Part shown: in pieces, positions 1-6,677 of the stretch
How the letters are laid out: every line of letters starts with the position of its first letter
Position numbering within the stretch: position 1 is the first letter of the stretch
NCBI GenBank assembly: GCA_049589355.1
Contig: JBAWAP010000159.1
Span: 1 to 12,751 of the forward strand
From: JBAWAP01 sp049589355
GTDB taxonomy: Bacteria; Chloroflexota; Anaerolineae; VGOG01
Length of the DNA stretch: 12,751 bases
Direction: 5' to 3'
Notes under the pieces: model-generated
The model's database searches: none
The model's input: only the letters and a program-made list of their open reading frames with translations
What the model was told of the DNA's origin: nothing
Translations under genes and position numbers: made by a program

Positions 1-124
1 GAGGGTGGCAGATTTCATGAGACCTCCATGGTTTGATAGGTATGATAGGGTTAGAGGTCCCAAGGATACTCATCTGTCCCAAGTTGTCAACTATCAGAAC
101 AGACAAAATTTCCATCTACTGAGA

Positions 125-241
125 CTACGTTGATGATCCCATGGCAGATTCTTCCTTAACTTCGCTCACCCGCTCCAGTAACTCCTGGGCGCTGCGGCGG
201 GTCACTCTGGTAGCGGTGCCCAGCATGCTGGCTAGTTCCTC
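125..241 (-). pseudogene. Displaced second copy of the recN 3' end (38 codons plus stop)
   Basis: Read on the minus strand this stretch encodes EELASMLGTATRVTRR, then SAQELLERVSEVKEE and a short tail ending in a TAG stop at 125-127. The intact recN ends with EELASMLGAATKVTRRSAQE and a tail of exactly the same length (1867-1983). By hand alignment about 78 of the first 87 bases match, and the last nine codons diverge while length and frame are kept. There is no start codon or ribosome site, and an in-frame TAG at 248-250 precedes it, so it is not a gene by itself. It is either the original recN end displaced by acquisition of the block at 248-1866, or a duplicated fragment. Homology to recN is certain; the history is inferred. 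Confidence 0.85.
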
Positions 242-247
242 CAGTAA

Positions 248-439
248 CTATATGTTAGCCGTCCTTAGCCCTCTTTCTTCGAGAAGGTGATAGGCCCTCC
301 ACGTCCCTACACCCAATTGCTCTGCCAGATAACCAAGGCTGATCTCCCCTTCCTGATATTGCTTGTCTAGCTCCTTTAGCCTTTGCTCAAAGCCTCTTTC
401 GAGAAGGTCCTCCTCCTCAACCAGCACCTTTCGTGTCAT
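248..439 (-). CDS. Small UPF0175-like putative antitoxin (63 aa)
   Basis: The 63-residue product has a charged, probably helical N-terminal half (about 1-30). The C-terminal half reads GEISLGYLAEQLGVGTWRAY followed by HLLEERGL, which fits the short helix-turn-helix-like pattern of UPF0175 proteins. Members of that family are commonly found as antitoxins beside PIN-domain toxins. Its ATG at 437-439 overlaps the TGA of the upstream gene (ATGA), so it is probably translationally coupled as the last gene of the four-gene operon. Its TAG stop is followed, in the same frame, by the displaced recN tail. The family call rests on the motif alone; a role as antitoxin or operon autorepressor is inferred from position beside the PIN protein. 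Confidence 0.6.
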   Translation of the reverse strand: MTRKVLVEEEDLLERGFEQRLKELDKQYQEGEISLGYLAEQLGVGTWRAYHLLEERGLRTANI

Positions 440-789
440 CGCTTTCGCCCCCGCACTGCCTTAATCCCTTCGCTGACAAGTTCCATCAACTCGTCCTCAG
501 AAAGGCTGTCGTAGTCGATCCCTCGCGCTGCACACCACTGTCGCAAGTGTGCCTCGGTTCTCGCTTCCAAATCCTCGATCTCCTTCCCTACTTCGGCATC
601 TTCAGCCAGACGTTTGTCAACCTGTGCGATGGCTTCGAGGGCCTTTTCCAACTCTCCCTCTCGAACCCCACTGGCAATCAGGGTTCGGATGTAGTTTTCC
701 CGTAACAGGTCCCGCTTTTCTAGCTCTCGGAACTTGGCGCTGACATTCCCTGCCGGCGATATGAGCTTGGCGGGGCCCTCCTTGTACAT
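436..789 (-). CDS. Charged helical protein of unknown function in the toxin-antitoxin-like operon (117 aa)
   Basis: I do not recognise a family. The product is rich in Glu, Lys, Arg and Leu and looks mostly alpha-helical, with a probable coiled coil across its middle (roughly residues 20-85). It has one Cys-containing stretch (HLRQWCAARGID) and a basic end (AVRGRKR). I chose the ATG at 787-789 because a GGGGG ribosome site lies about 8 bases upstream. The frame also opens at a TTG (814-816) overlapping the upstream TGA, but there the GGAGG would be only one base from the start. The gene follows the PIN gene after 23 bases and overlaps the next gene by ATGA. A partner or accessory antitoxin role is possible from context only. 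Confidence 0.7.
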   Translation of the reverse strand: MYKEGPAKLISPAGNVSAKFRELEKRDLLRENYIRTLIASGVREGELEKALEAIAQVDKRLAEDAEVGKEIEDLEARTEAHLRQWCAARGIDYDSLSEDELMELVSEGIKAVRGRKR

Positions 790-812
790 CTCAGTGCCCC
801 CTGATTCTAGAT

Positions 813-1460
813 TCAAGCCTCCTGAACTGTGGGAAAGCTCACCACATATTGGCTATCGCAGATATCTCTTCTACACGTCTCACAGACTTTGCCACAACGA
901 GGACACACATTACGTTGTGCCTTCTGTGGAATGCGGATGTTCCCACATGTACTGCACTGGCATGTCCAGAAATGGAACGCCTCTAAATCGGGTTCATCCA
1001 GGGCAGCGTTATAGAGGGCCCAATCAGAGGTGACCAAGATCAATCTATCCCCATCCTGTCTCAGTTCCCTAGATACATCCAAAGCTACCGCTAGGTAGAG
1101 AGCATCAGCACCGCCCAGGCCTGCTTTACCCGTTCCCACCATACCCCTAGGTACCAATTTGTGACGTTTTAACACCTCGATGCCCTCGGAGAAATGCTTG
1201 GGAGCAAGCTCTATTTCAACTAACCCCTCGCTCAGTTGAATGTCCCTGATGAACGAGTTCATGGCAAAATCCAACTGGTCTCCGTCAATCAGCCTCTCGT
1301 TATACGCGGAGATTGTAGCCGAGACAACCTCAACCCTGATGATGCTGGGAAAGGCAACGATGCTCTCAGGATAAGCCATGATTCGATCAATGTTCGACGT
1401 GCCGATATCGGCAAAGTAATGCCGCGCCATGGCGGAGGCATCGAAGAGAAAGACGATCAC
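813..1460 (-). CDS. PIN-domain putative ribonuclease toxin with C-terminal zinc ribbon (215 aa)
   Basis: Residues 1-160 form a PIN nuclease domain. The acidic residues expected to bind Mg2+ are visible: D7 in LFDASAMARHY, E44 in RVEVVSA, D119 in GGADALYLAVA and D146 in LVTSDWALYNAA. Residues 165-201 add a cysteine-rich module with CxCxxC (C167, C169, C172), CPRC (C186, C189) and CETC (C193, C196) plus C201, a zinc-ribbon-like layout. PIN followed by a Zn ribbon recalls archaeal and eukaryotic Nob1, although ordinary bacterial VapC toxins lack the ribbon. The GTG start at 1458-1460 overlaps the upstream TGA (GTGA) and has a GAGGAG site six bases upstream. The likely activity is site-specific RNA cleavage; whether it acts as a toxin or as an rRNA-processing enzyme cannot be told from sequence. 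Confidence 0.8.
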   Translation of the reverse strand: MIVFLFDASAMARHYFADIGTSNIDRIMAYPESIVAFPSIIRVEVVSATISAYNERLIDGDQLDFAMNSFIRDIQLSEGLVEIELAPKHFSEGIEVLKRHKLVPRGMVGTGKAGLGGADALYLAVALDVSRELRQDGDRLILVTSDWALYNAALDEPDLEAFHFWTCQCSTCGNIRIPQKAQRNVCPRCGKVCETCRRDICDSQYVVSFPTVQEA

Positions 1461-1801
1461 CGCTTACTCCTCTCCCGTCGGATGTATTCCTCAATGGGGA
1501 TTGAAGTACTAGATATAGATTCCCTGAACTCTTTCAGGCTCATCTTTGGCTTGGGGTACTTCTCATTGAGGTCCTCTATGGGATAATGGGCAATGCACAA
1601 CCTGCCTTCCTCCAACATTCTGATCATGCTTGCTGGCAATCGCCGCAGACGTTGCGCAGCTATCCCCTCTCTCTTCTCAGCGGTAGAAGCCTTCATAGCA
1701 TTTGCCAAGTTGATGAGCTCGACGACCTTCTCTCTAGGCAATTCTCGTATCAACGTTAAGAATTGAGCTTCATCTGGAGAGATCACATGCACTCTGGCCA
1801 T
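1457..1801 (-). CDS. Putative antitoxin, first gene of the PIN operon (114 aa)
   Basis: This is a small charged protein just upstream of, and coupled by GTGA overlap to, the PIN/zinc-ribbon gene, the usual place for an antitoxin. I do not recognise the family. The N-terminal part (about 10-40) looks helical (LTLIRELPREKVVELINLAN). The C-terminal part has KMSLKEFRESI and ends in a basic tail, IRRERSKR, reminiscent of the extended toxin-wrapping tails of VapB-type antitoxins. The ATG start at 1799-1801 is supported by AGGAGGTGA about 8 bases upstream, one of the strongest ribosome sites in the window. A high translation rate of the first gene relative to the second is typical of such modules. 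The antitoxin role is inferred from context. Confidence 0.65.
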   Translation of the reverse strand: MARVHVISPDEAQFLTLIRELPREKVVELINLANAMKASTAEKREGIAAQRLRRLPASMIRMLEEGRLCIAHYPIEDLNEKYPKPKMSLKEFRESISSTSIPIEEYIRRERSKR

Positions 1802-1852
1802 TCCTTTATCACCTCCTACTGAAAGTTCGCCTTAACGAGGGAGATCAACTTG

Positions 1853-1881
1853 AGTATACCACAACATTAACCCGACGACAA
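1853..1881 (-). promoter_or_regulatory. Candidate sigma-70 promoter of the PIN operon, inside the recN 3' end
   Basis: On the minus strand TTGTCG (1876-1881) and TATACT (1853-1858) are separated by exactly 17 bases. The -10 matches TATAAT at five of six positions and the -35 matches TTGACA at four. Transcription would begin near 1846, about 45 bases ahead of the operon's first ATG. The -35 and most of the spacer lie within the last codons of recN, in the part that differs from the displaced copy at 125-241. Predicted by eye only. Confidence 0.5.
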
Positions 1882-3636
1882 GCACCCCCTATTTCCCTTG
1901 ACCTTGCTCACCCGCTCCAGCAGCTCCTGGGCGCTGCGGCGGGTCACTTTGGTAGCGGCGCCTAGCATGCTGGCTAGCTCCTCGACTCGTTCTTCCTCGG
2001 TTAACTGCTCCACCGTAGTCAGGGTCCGTTCGCCGAAGATTCCCTTGTCAACCCTGAAATGAACATCGCCGTAGCCCGCAAGCTGGGGCAGGTGGGTGAC
2101 GCAGAGGACCTGGTGGCCTACACCGCCAGGGCCTGCCCCAGCAGTCAGGCTCCAGAGCTTCTGGCCCACTACCCCGCCCGCCCGTCCGCCGATGCCAGCA
2201 TCTATCTCGTCGAAAATGAGGGTCGGGGTGCGGTCGGCCATCGAGAGGACAGTCTTAAGCGCCAGCATCAGGCGCGAGGTCTCACCCCCAGAAGCTATCT
2301 TGACCAAGGATTTCAGCGGTTCGCCGACGTTGGGCGAGATGAGAAACTCCACCCGGTCAATACCGGTGGTATCGAAGGCGTAACGCTTATCCCCTACCCA
2401 GGCGCCATCCTCGGCCTCCTTCTGTTCGATAGCCACCCCGAAACGAGCCCCCTCCATGCCCAGGTCCTTGAGCTCCTCTTCAATGGCCTCCCCCAACTGC
2501 TCACCCGTCGCCCGCCGCTGGGCCGAGAGCTGCGCGGCCAAAGCCCCGATCTGCCGCAGGAGCTCTGCTTCGCGAGCTCTCAGCTCCTCCACCTGCTCTT
2601 CGCGGTGGACTATCCCGTCAAGCTCACGCCGAGCCGCCTCGCCGAAGGCCAGGATCTCGGCGATAGAATCACCGTACTTGCGCTTCAGGTTATAGATGAG
2701 GTCCAGTCTCTCATCTACCTGACGCAGCCTGGCCGGGTTGAACTCGATGCTGTCGCGATAAGCCCGCAGGCTCCGGGCCAGGTCCTCCAGTTGATAGGAG
2801 GCCTCCTCAACAGCCTGGCGCTGTTCCCTAAGGCTGGGGTCAATCTTCTCTAAGCTGGTTAAGCTGTGGGCTACTTGGCCCAGGAGGTCAATGGCTGAAG
2901 ACTGCCCCTCCTCACCCACGTAAAGGGCGCGATAGGCATCGTTGGCCAACTCCATCAGTTGTTCGGCATTGGCCAGGCGAGTTCGCTCCTCGTTAAGCTC
3001 CTCCTCCTCGCCGACCTTCAAATTGGCTGAGGCGATCTCCTCTATCTGATAGGTCAACAGGTCAGCCCGGCGGGCCAGCTCTCGTTCATCGCGCATCAGG
3101 GCACTCAACTCCTGGCGCACCTGGCGCAAATCGCGAACCAGGTCCGCCACCTCTCGCCGCAGGGACCAGAGGTCACCGTAGCGATCAAGAAAGTCTATGT
3201 GTTCCCGGACTCTGAGGAGGGACAGGTGCTCGGTCTGACCGTGGATGTCCACCAGGTGCTGGCCAATGCTCTCCAGAGTGCCCAGGGTGACGGCCCGCCC
3301 GTTCACTCGACAGACGCTGCGCCCTTCCCGTCGGATCTCCCGGGCCAGGACAAGGATATTCTCATCGTCTCCCTCAAGCCCATCCTTCTGCAGCAGGGGC
3401 AGGATGGCCTCCTTCGCAACCTCATTCAGGAGGAAGACACCTTCTACCAGCGCCTCGTCGGTGCCGGAGCGGATCATAGTGCTATCTGCTCTCCCGCCCA
3501 GGAGGGTGCTCACCGCGTCTATGATGATGGACTTGCCCGCGCCTGTCTCACCCGTCAGGACGTTGAAGCCAGAGCTAAAGCGCAGTTGCAACTCGCCAAT
3601 GATAGCAAAATTCTTGACGTTCAGCTCAACTAACAT
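1867..3636 (-). CDS. recN: DNA repair protein RecN (589 aa)
   Basis: RecN is an SMC-like ATPase that acts at DNA double-strand breaks in the cytoplasm. The product shows the family opening VELNVKNFAIIGEL, a Walker A GETGAGKS (residues 29-36), long charged coiled-coil arms in the middle, the ABC signature SGGETSRLMLALK (from about 449), a Walker B TLIFDEIDAGIGG (about 472-484) and the switch CVTHLPQLAGYG. Length is normal. A small Gly-rich insertion (TAGAGPGGVG) precedes HQVLCVTH. The frame extends to a GTG at 3643-3645, but the ATG at 3634-3636 is preferred because GAGGTG lies six bases upstream and it matches the usual N-terminus. It follows the zinc-finger membrane gene after 5 bases. Its last 38 codons exist in a second copy at 125-241. 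Confidence 0.95.
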   Translation of the reverse strand: MLVELNVKNFAIIGELQLRFSSGFNVLTGETGAGKSIIIDAVSTLLGGRADSTMIRSGTDEALVEGVFLLNEVAKEAILPLLQKDGLEGDDENILVLAREIRREGRSVCRVNGRAVTLGTLESIGQHLVDIHGQTEHLSLLRVREHIDFLDRYGDLWSLRREVADLVRDLRQVRQELSALMRDERELARRADLLTYQIEEIASANLKVGEEEELNEERTRLANAEQLMELANDAYRALYVGEEGQSSAIDLLGQVAHSLTSLEKIDPSLREQRQAVEEASYQLEDLARSLRAYRDSIEFNPARLRQVDERLDLIYNLKRKYGDSIAEILAFGEAARRELDGIVHREEQVEELRAREAELLRQIGALAAQLSAQRRATGEQLGEAIEEELKDLGMEGARFGVAIEQKEAEDGAWVGDKRYAFDTTGIDRVEFLISPNVGEPLKSLVKIASGGETSRLMLALKTVLSMADRTPTLIFDEIDAGIGGRAGGVVGQKLWSLTAGAGPGGVGHQVLCVTHLPQLAGYGDVHFRVDKGIFGERTLTTVEQLTEEERVEELASMLGAATKVTRRSAQELLERVSKVKGNRGCLSSG

Positions 3637-3641
3637 GTATC

Positions 3642-4127
3642 TCACCTCAGCCGAGCGTACGCTGTACCTATGGCCAGGGCTACGTAGATGATGAGAGAGA
3701 GAAGGCTGGTTGGGCTAAAGAGGAATGCAGATAGGATGAGCGACAGAAGCCCGCCTAGAGCGATGCAAATGCTAACCACCAACCACATCCAACGGCCGTG
3801 TCGGCGGCGGATGACCCGCCAGACGACCTCAGCCATGACTCCACCGGCCAGGGGCCCCAGGATGAGCGCCAGGAAGATGCCCACCCGGCTCAGAATAAAG
3901 GCAGCAGGGGTGGAGATTACCAGGCCCACTACCACGGCGAGGCCGTAATCCAGAGGGGTGGCAGTGTAAAAAATAGCCTGCTGGGACCTGACACACTGGG
4001 GACAGCGGAAGCCCACAGGGGTCTGCACTGCGCACCTGGGGCAGATGGGGGTGCCGCACTTGTTACACCGCAAGCGGGTCTCCACATTCGGATGAAAGCT
4101 GCAGTATATTACCTCGCCGTCGGACAT
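3642..4127 (-). CDS. B-box-type zinc finger membrane protein (161 aa)
   Basis: The N-terminal 45 residues form a B-box-like zinc-binding module: C9 and H12 in YCSFHPNVETRLRC, then C21, C24, C29, C32, C42 and C45 in the CNKCGTPICPRC and RCPQC motifs. Three or four hydrophobic segments follow (about 58-80, 82-103, 113-135, 140-158), with a basic loop VIRRRHGRW between the second and third. Such proteins are found in many bacteria and their function is not known; rhomboid-like proteases carry a similar N-terminus, but no catalytic Ser/His motif is visible here. The frame is open upstream to 4298, but that part only translates the intergenic 7-bp repeats. The ATG at 4125-4127 has a GAGGG site and starts the conserved domain. 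Probably cotranscribed with recN. Confidence 0.75.
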   Translation of the reverse strand: MSDGEVIYCSFHPNVETRLRCNKCGTPICPRCAVQTPVGFRCPQCVRSQQAIFYTATPLDYGLAVVVGLVISTPAAFILSRVGIFLALILGPLAGGVMAEVVWRVIRRRHGRWMWLVVSICIALGGLLSLILSAFLFSPTSLLSLIIYVALAIGTAYARLR

Positions 4128-4175
4128 TCTTTCCCTCTCACTCAGGGCAGCCGATTGGCTGTCACGTTCCGCTCT

Positions 4176-4204
4176 TTGCCAATTCCGCCGAATCGTGGTA
4201 GTAT
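4176..4204 (+). promoter_or_regulatory. Candidate promoter for the TIM-barrel gene
   Basis: TTGCCA (4176-4181) and TAGTAT (4199-4204) are 17 bases apart on the plus strand, matching the sigma-70 consensus at five and four of six positions. The predicted start near 4211 falls at the beginning of the heptad repeat arrays, so the arrays would form the 5' leader of the gene starting at 4311. Predicted by eye. Confidence 0.4.
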
Positions 4205-4205
4205 C

Positions 4206-4290
4206 TTGGAAGTTGGAGGTTAGAGATTGGAGATTAGAGGTTAGAAAGCCTTTCACCCTCCACTTTCCAGTTTCCAACTTCCAGTATCCA
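4206..4290. repeat. Two opposed arrays of 7-bp tandem repeats
   Basis: Positions 4206-4247 hold six heptads of pattern TTRGARR. Positions 4256-4290 hold five heptads of the complementary pattern NYTTCCA. The arrays face each other across about 8 bases, so the spacer can fold into an imperfect hairpin; TGGAAGTTGGA pairs exactly with TCCAACTTCCA. They lie between the divergently transcribed genes at 3642-4127 and 4311-5258 and show no coding signal. Confidence 0.85.
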
Positions 4291-4310
4291 AACTGCAAGG
4301 AGATGCAACG

Positions 4311-5258
4311 ATGTTACGCTTCGGAATCGAAATGCTCCAACGCTCGCTGCTGATCGAAATGGCGATGCCGGCCTTGGCCCGGCAAGAGAGCAGCGCCCAG
4401 CCCACCCCACCTTCCGCAGACGCGGCCGTCCTGGTCGAGCGCATCGCCGACCTCGGCTTCTCGCTCATCGAGCTAAACACCGACCTGAACGTGTTCTTCC
4501 CGGATAGCTTCGGGGTGCCGACGATTCGGCGCCTCGGAGCCCTCAAAGAATCACGAGGGCTGAGCTACACCGTCCACCTGCCCCTCTGGTCAGTGGAGCC
4601 CTCCACCCCCCTGCAGTGGGTGCGCGAGGGCTCGGTGGAGGCCCTGGTGGACGCCGTGCTGCGCCTGGCGCCCCTGGAGCCCGAGGCATACGTGCTCCAC
4701 GCCACCGGCGCGCTGGCGGCTGAGTTCTACACCATGGCCGCCATTCCGGACGTGGCGCGCCCGCTGGTGCTCGGCATGTTCCAACGCCACGCAGCCCACA
4801 GCATCGAGGAACTGCTCCGCCGCACCAAACTCCCCTCGCGGGCCATCGCCATGGAGACCATCGAGTTCCCCTTCGACCTCACCCTCGCCCTGACCGAGGA
4901 GTTCGACCTCTCACTCTGCTTCGACACCGGCCACGTGATCGCGAAGTACCCCGGCCCTGTCACCTTCGAGGAAGCCCTTCAGAGGTCACTGCCGCGCCTG
5001 GGCGAGGTACACCTGCACGACGCATATTACCGCCCCCAGCCGGACGGGACCTTCCGCCGGAACGACCACCTGCCTCTGGGCGAAGGCGACCTACCGCTCG
5101 CCTTCCTGCTCGATACCTTCAAAGAGGCCGGGTTCGAGGGTCCCATCATCTTTGAATTGACCATCCAGGAAGCCAAGATGTCCCTGGAATACCTACACCC
5201 CTTCCTCGCCGAGCGCTGGCCGCACCTTGAGCAGGGTGACAGCGGAGAGCAGGAATAG
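4311..5258 (+). CDS. Sugar phosphate isomerase/epimerase-like TIM-barrel enzyme, possibly CbiR-like (315 aa)
   Basis: The protein belongs to the AP-endonuclease-2/xylose isomerase-like TIM-barrel superfamily of metal-dependent enzymes. Barrel strands and likely metal ligands are visible as IELNTDLN, YTVHLPL, AYVLHATG, AMETIEFP, LCFDTGHVIAKY, EVHLHDAY, NDHLPLGEGDL and IIFELTI. The YTVHLPL and PLEPEAYVLHATG segments resemble CbiR cobamide-remodelling phosphodiesterases as I remember them, but a generic sugar-phosphate isomerase/epimerase cannot be excluded. The ATG at 4311 has a strong AAGGAG eight bases upstream. It is the only plus-strand gene in the window, and its last 66 bases overlap the 3' end of the convergent transporter gene. 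No cobalamin riboswitch is apparent upstream. Confidence 0.75.
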   Translation: MLRFGIEMLQRSLLIEMAMPALARQESSAQPTPPSADAAVLVERIADLGFSLIELNTDLNVFFPDSFGVPTIRRLGALKESRGLSYTVHLPLWSVEPSTPLQWVREGSVEALVDAVLRLAPLEPEAYVLHATGALAAEFYTMAAIPDVARPLVLGMFQRHAAHSIEELLRRTKLPSRAIAMETIEFPFDLTLALTEEFDLSLCFDTGHVIAKYPGPVTFEEALQRSLPRLGEVHLHDAYYRPQPDGTFRRNDHLPLGEGDLPLAFLLDTFKEAGFEGPIIFELTIQEAKMSLEYLHPFLAERWPHLEQGDSGEQE

Positions 5259-6647
5259 CACGCCGTAGATGGCGAAGAGGACCACGTACCCCAGCCCCGG
5301 CTGGTCCGGCACCTGGACGGTGAAATAGTCAGCGATGGGGCCGCCTATGTAAGCACCGACCGCGCCAGCTCCCGCTCCGGCCAGGTTAGAGATGCCCAGG
5401 TAGCGACCCGCTTCCTCCTTAGGCACCAGGCCGGTGCCCAGGGCCCAGTTGGCGGTGAAAAACAGGCCCGTAGCGACGCCTACGAGACAGCCGCCAATGT
5501 AGATGGGGGTGAGGCTGGGGGAAAGCAAGATAATCAGGGTGCCCAGGGCCGCCGCAATGCCGCTGATGGCGACGAGCCGCTTGTGGCCGAACCGGTCGGC
5601 GAGCCAGCCACTGGGCAGCGCAGAGACCAAAATGAAGAGCCCCACGACCATCATCAACTGGCTGGCCGGGCCGGCCGCCTGTTCCTCCGCGTATCCTAAT
5701 CGTCCTTGGAGGAAGTATACGGCGAAACCAGACAGGTTGGTTGTTCCCACGAAGAAGGCCAGCCGGTTGACCACCCACCAGGTGAAAGAGGGATTAGAGC
5801 GCGCCGCCTTGCCGATGCTCATGCGGACGCTGGCCCATACCCCCAGGGTCACCGCAATGGCCATCGCTGCCAGGCCGACTGCTCCCATTATAACGATCAA
5901 CGCAACCGTGGAACTGACCCCTTCCGTCAGGCGCTCCACGCTTTTGACCGCCTCCCCCATGCCCAGGATGATGGCCGTGAAGAGTGCCGTCATCAACAGC
6001 AGGCGCAGGAAAGGCGTCCAGTCCAACGGGGGAGATTCCTTCAACGGTTCCTCGCGCACGAGCATCGTGATCAGCATGGTCAGCGTGAGGATGCCCATCG
6101 CCACCAGGATACCACCCCACATGTTGCCTGCGGCGATGAGTGGCCCTACTGTGAAGGCAACCAGGATCACGGGGACGGGGATCTCAAACACCGCCTTGAC
6201 GCCAGAGAAGCGGCCGCGCCGGTTTTCGGGCACCAGGTCGGGGATGAAGCCCTGCACTGCCCCGTGGGCGACATTGGACGAGACCTGGAGCAGGATCGCC
6301 ATGGCGAACAGGAACCAGTAGCCCGTCATCCCCTCGAGGCTAGCGGAGAAGCCAATGGCCACGATGAAGACCAGGTCTGCTAATGTGCCCAGGAAGATGA
6401 AGGGACGCCGCCGGCCCCAGCGGAGGGTGCTGCGGTCGGAGAGCATCCCCATCAGTGCTTGCACCAGCAGGGCGACCATCAGCGTCCAGAGACGAAGGGT
6501 GCCGAAAAACGTTCCTTTCCCCTCCTCGCCCACAAACTTCTGGACCAGCAGCGGGAACACGAGCGGGGTCACCGTCTGTGAGAGGGTGGTGAGCCCGAGC
6601 CAATAAATGTTGATGGTAATGTAATCGAACCAATGCAGTTTTTTCAT
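5193..6647 (-). CDS. MFS transporter resembling sugar:cation symporters (484 aa)
   Basis: This is a polytopic inner-membrane carrier with about 12 hydrophobic segments. After the second segment it has MGMLSDRSTLRWGRRRPFIF (about 67-85), the MFS loop 2-3 signature in the form typical of the GPH/SUC/SLC45 sugar symporter branch. The second half repeats it as LPSGWLADRFGHKR. The substrate cannot be told; a sugar or glycoside is an inference from that branch. The frame opens at 6695, but the first 16 codons translate the repeat array, whereas the ATG at 6645-6647 has GAGGAG eight bases upstream. Its final transmembrane segment and tail are encoded in DNA that overlaps the C-terminus of the convergent TIM-barrel gene by 66 bases. 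Confidence 0.85.
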   Translation of the reverse strand: MKKLHWFDYITINIYWLGLTTLSQTVTPLVFPLLVQKFVGEEGKGTFFGTLRLWTLMVALLVQALMGMLSDRSTLRWGRRRPFIFLGTLADLVFIVAIGFSASLEGMTGYWFLFAMAILLQVSSNVAHGAVQGFIPDLVPENRRGRFSGVKAVFEIPVPVILVAFTVGPLIAAGNMWGGILVAMGILTLTMLITMLVREEPLKESPPLDWTPFLRLLLMTALFTAIILGMGEAVKSVERLTEGVSSTVALIVIMGAVGLAAMAIAVTLGVWASVRMSIGKAARSNPSFTWWVVNRLAFFVGTTNLSGFAVYFLQGRLGYAEEQAAGPASQLMMVVGLFILVSALPSGWLADRFGHKRLVAISGIAAALGTLIILLSPSLTPIYIGGCLVGVATGLFFTANWALGTGLVPKEEAGRYLGISNLAGAGAGAVGAYIGGPIADYFTVQVPDQPGLGYVVLFAIYGVLFLLSAVTLLKVRPALGEEGV

Positions 6648-6677
6648 CTGACCTACTCCTCGATCTAGCTTGATTTC

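Noticed and set aside
1..124. Possible gene or RNA at the left edge
   Set aside because: No open frame of note, no tRNA-like or stable fold seen; only the shared 18-bp word at its right end.
734..1033. Plus-strand frame opposite the PIN gene
   Set aside because: No ribosome site or motif, and the opposite strand has a clear PIN/zinc-ribbon protein.
2059..2853. Long open frame on the plus strand (264 codons) opposite recN
   Set aside because: It is antisense to the well-supported recN coil region, has no family motif or ribosome site, and results from the codon bias of recN.
4128..4298. Upstream extension of the zinc-finger protein to a start at 4298
   Set aside because: These 57 codons translate the heptad arrays and promoter region; the ATG at 4125-4127 has a ribosome site and begins the conserved domain.
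5706..6383. Plus-strand frames opposite the MFS gene
   Set aside because: Compositionally odd (His, Gln, Asp, Arg) and antisense to a clear 12-segment transporter; shadows.
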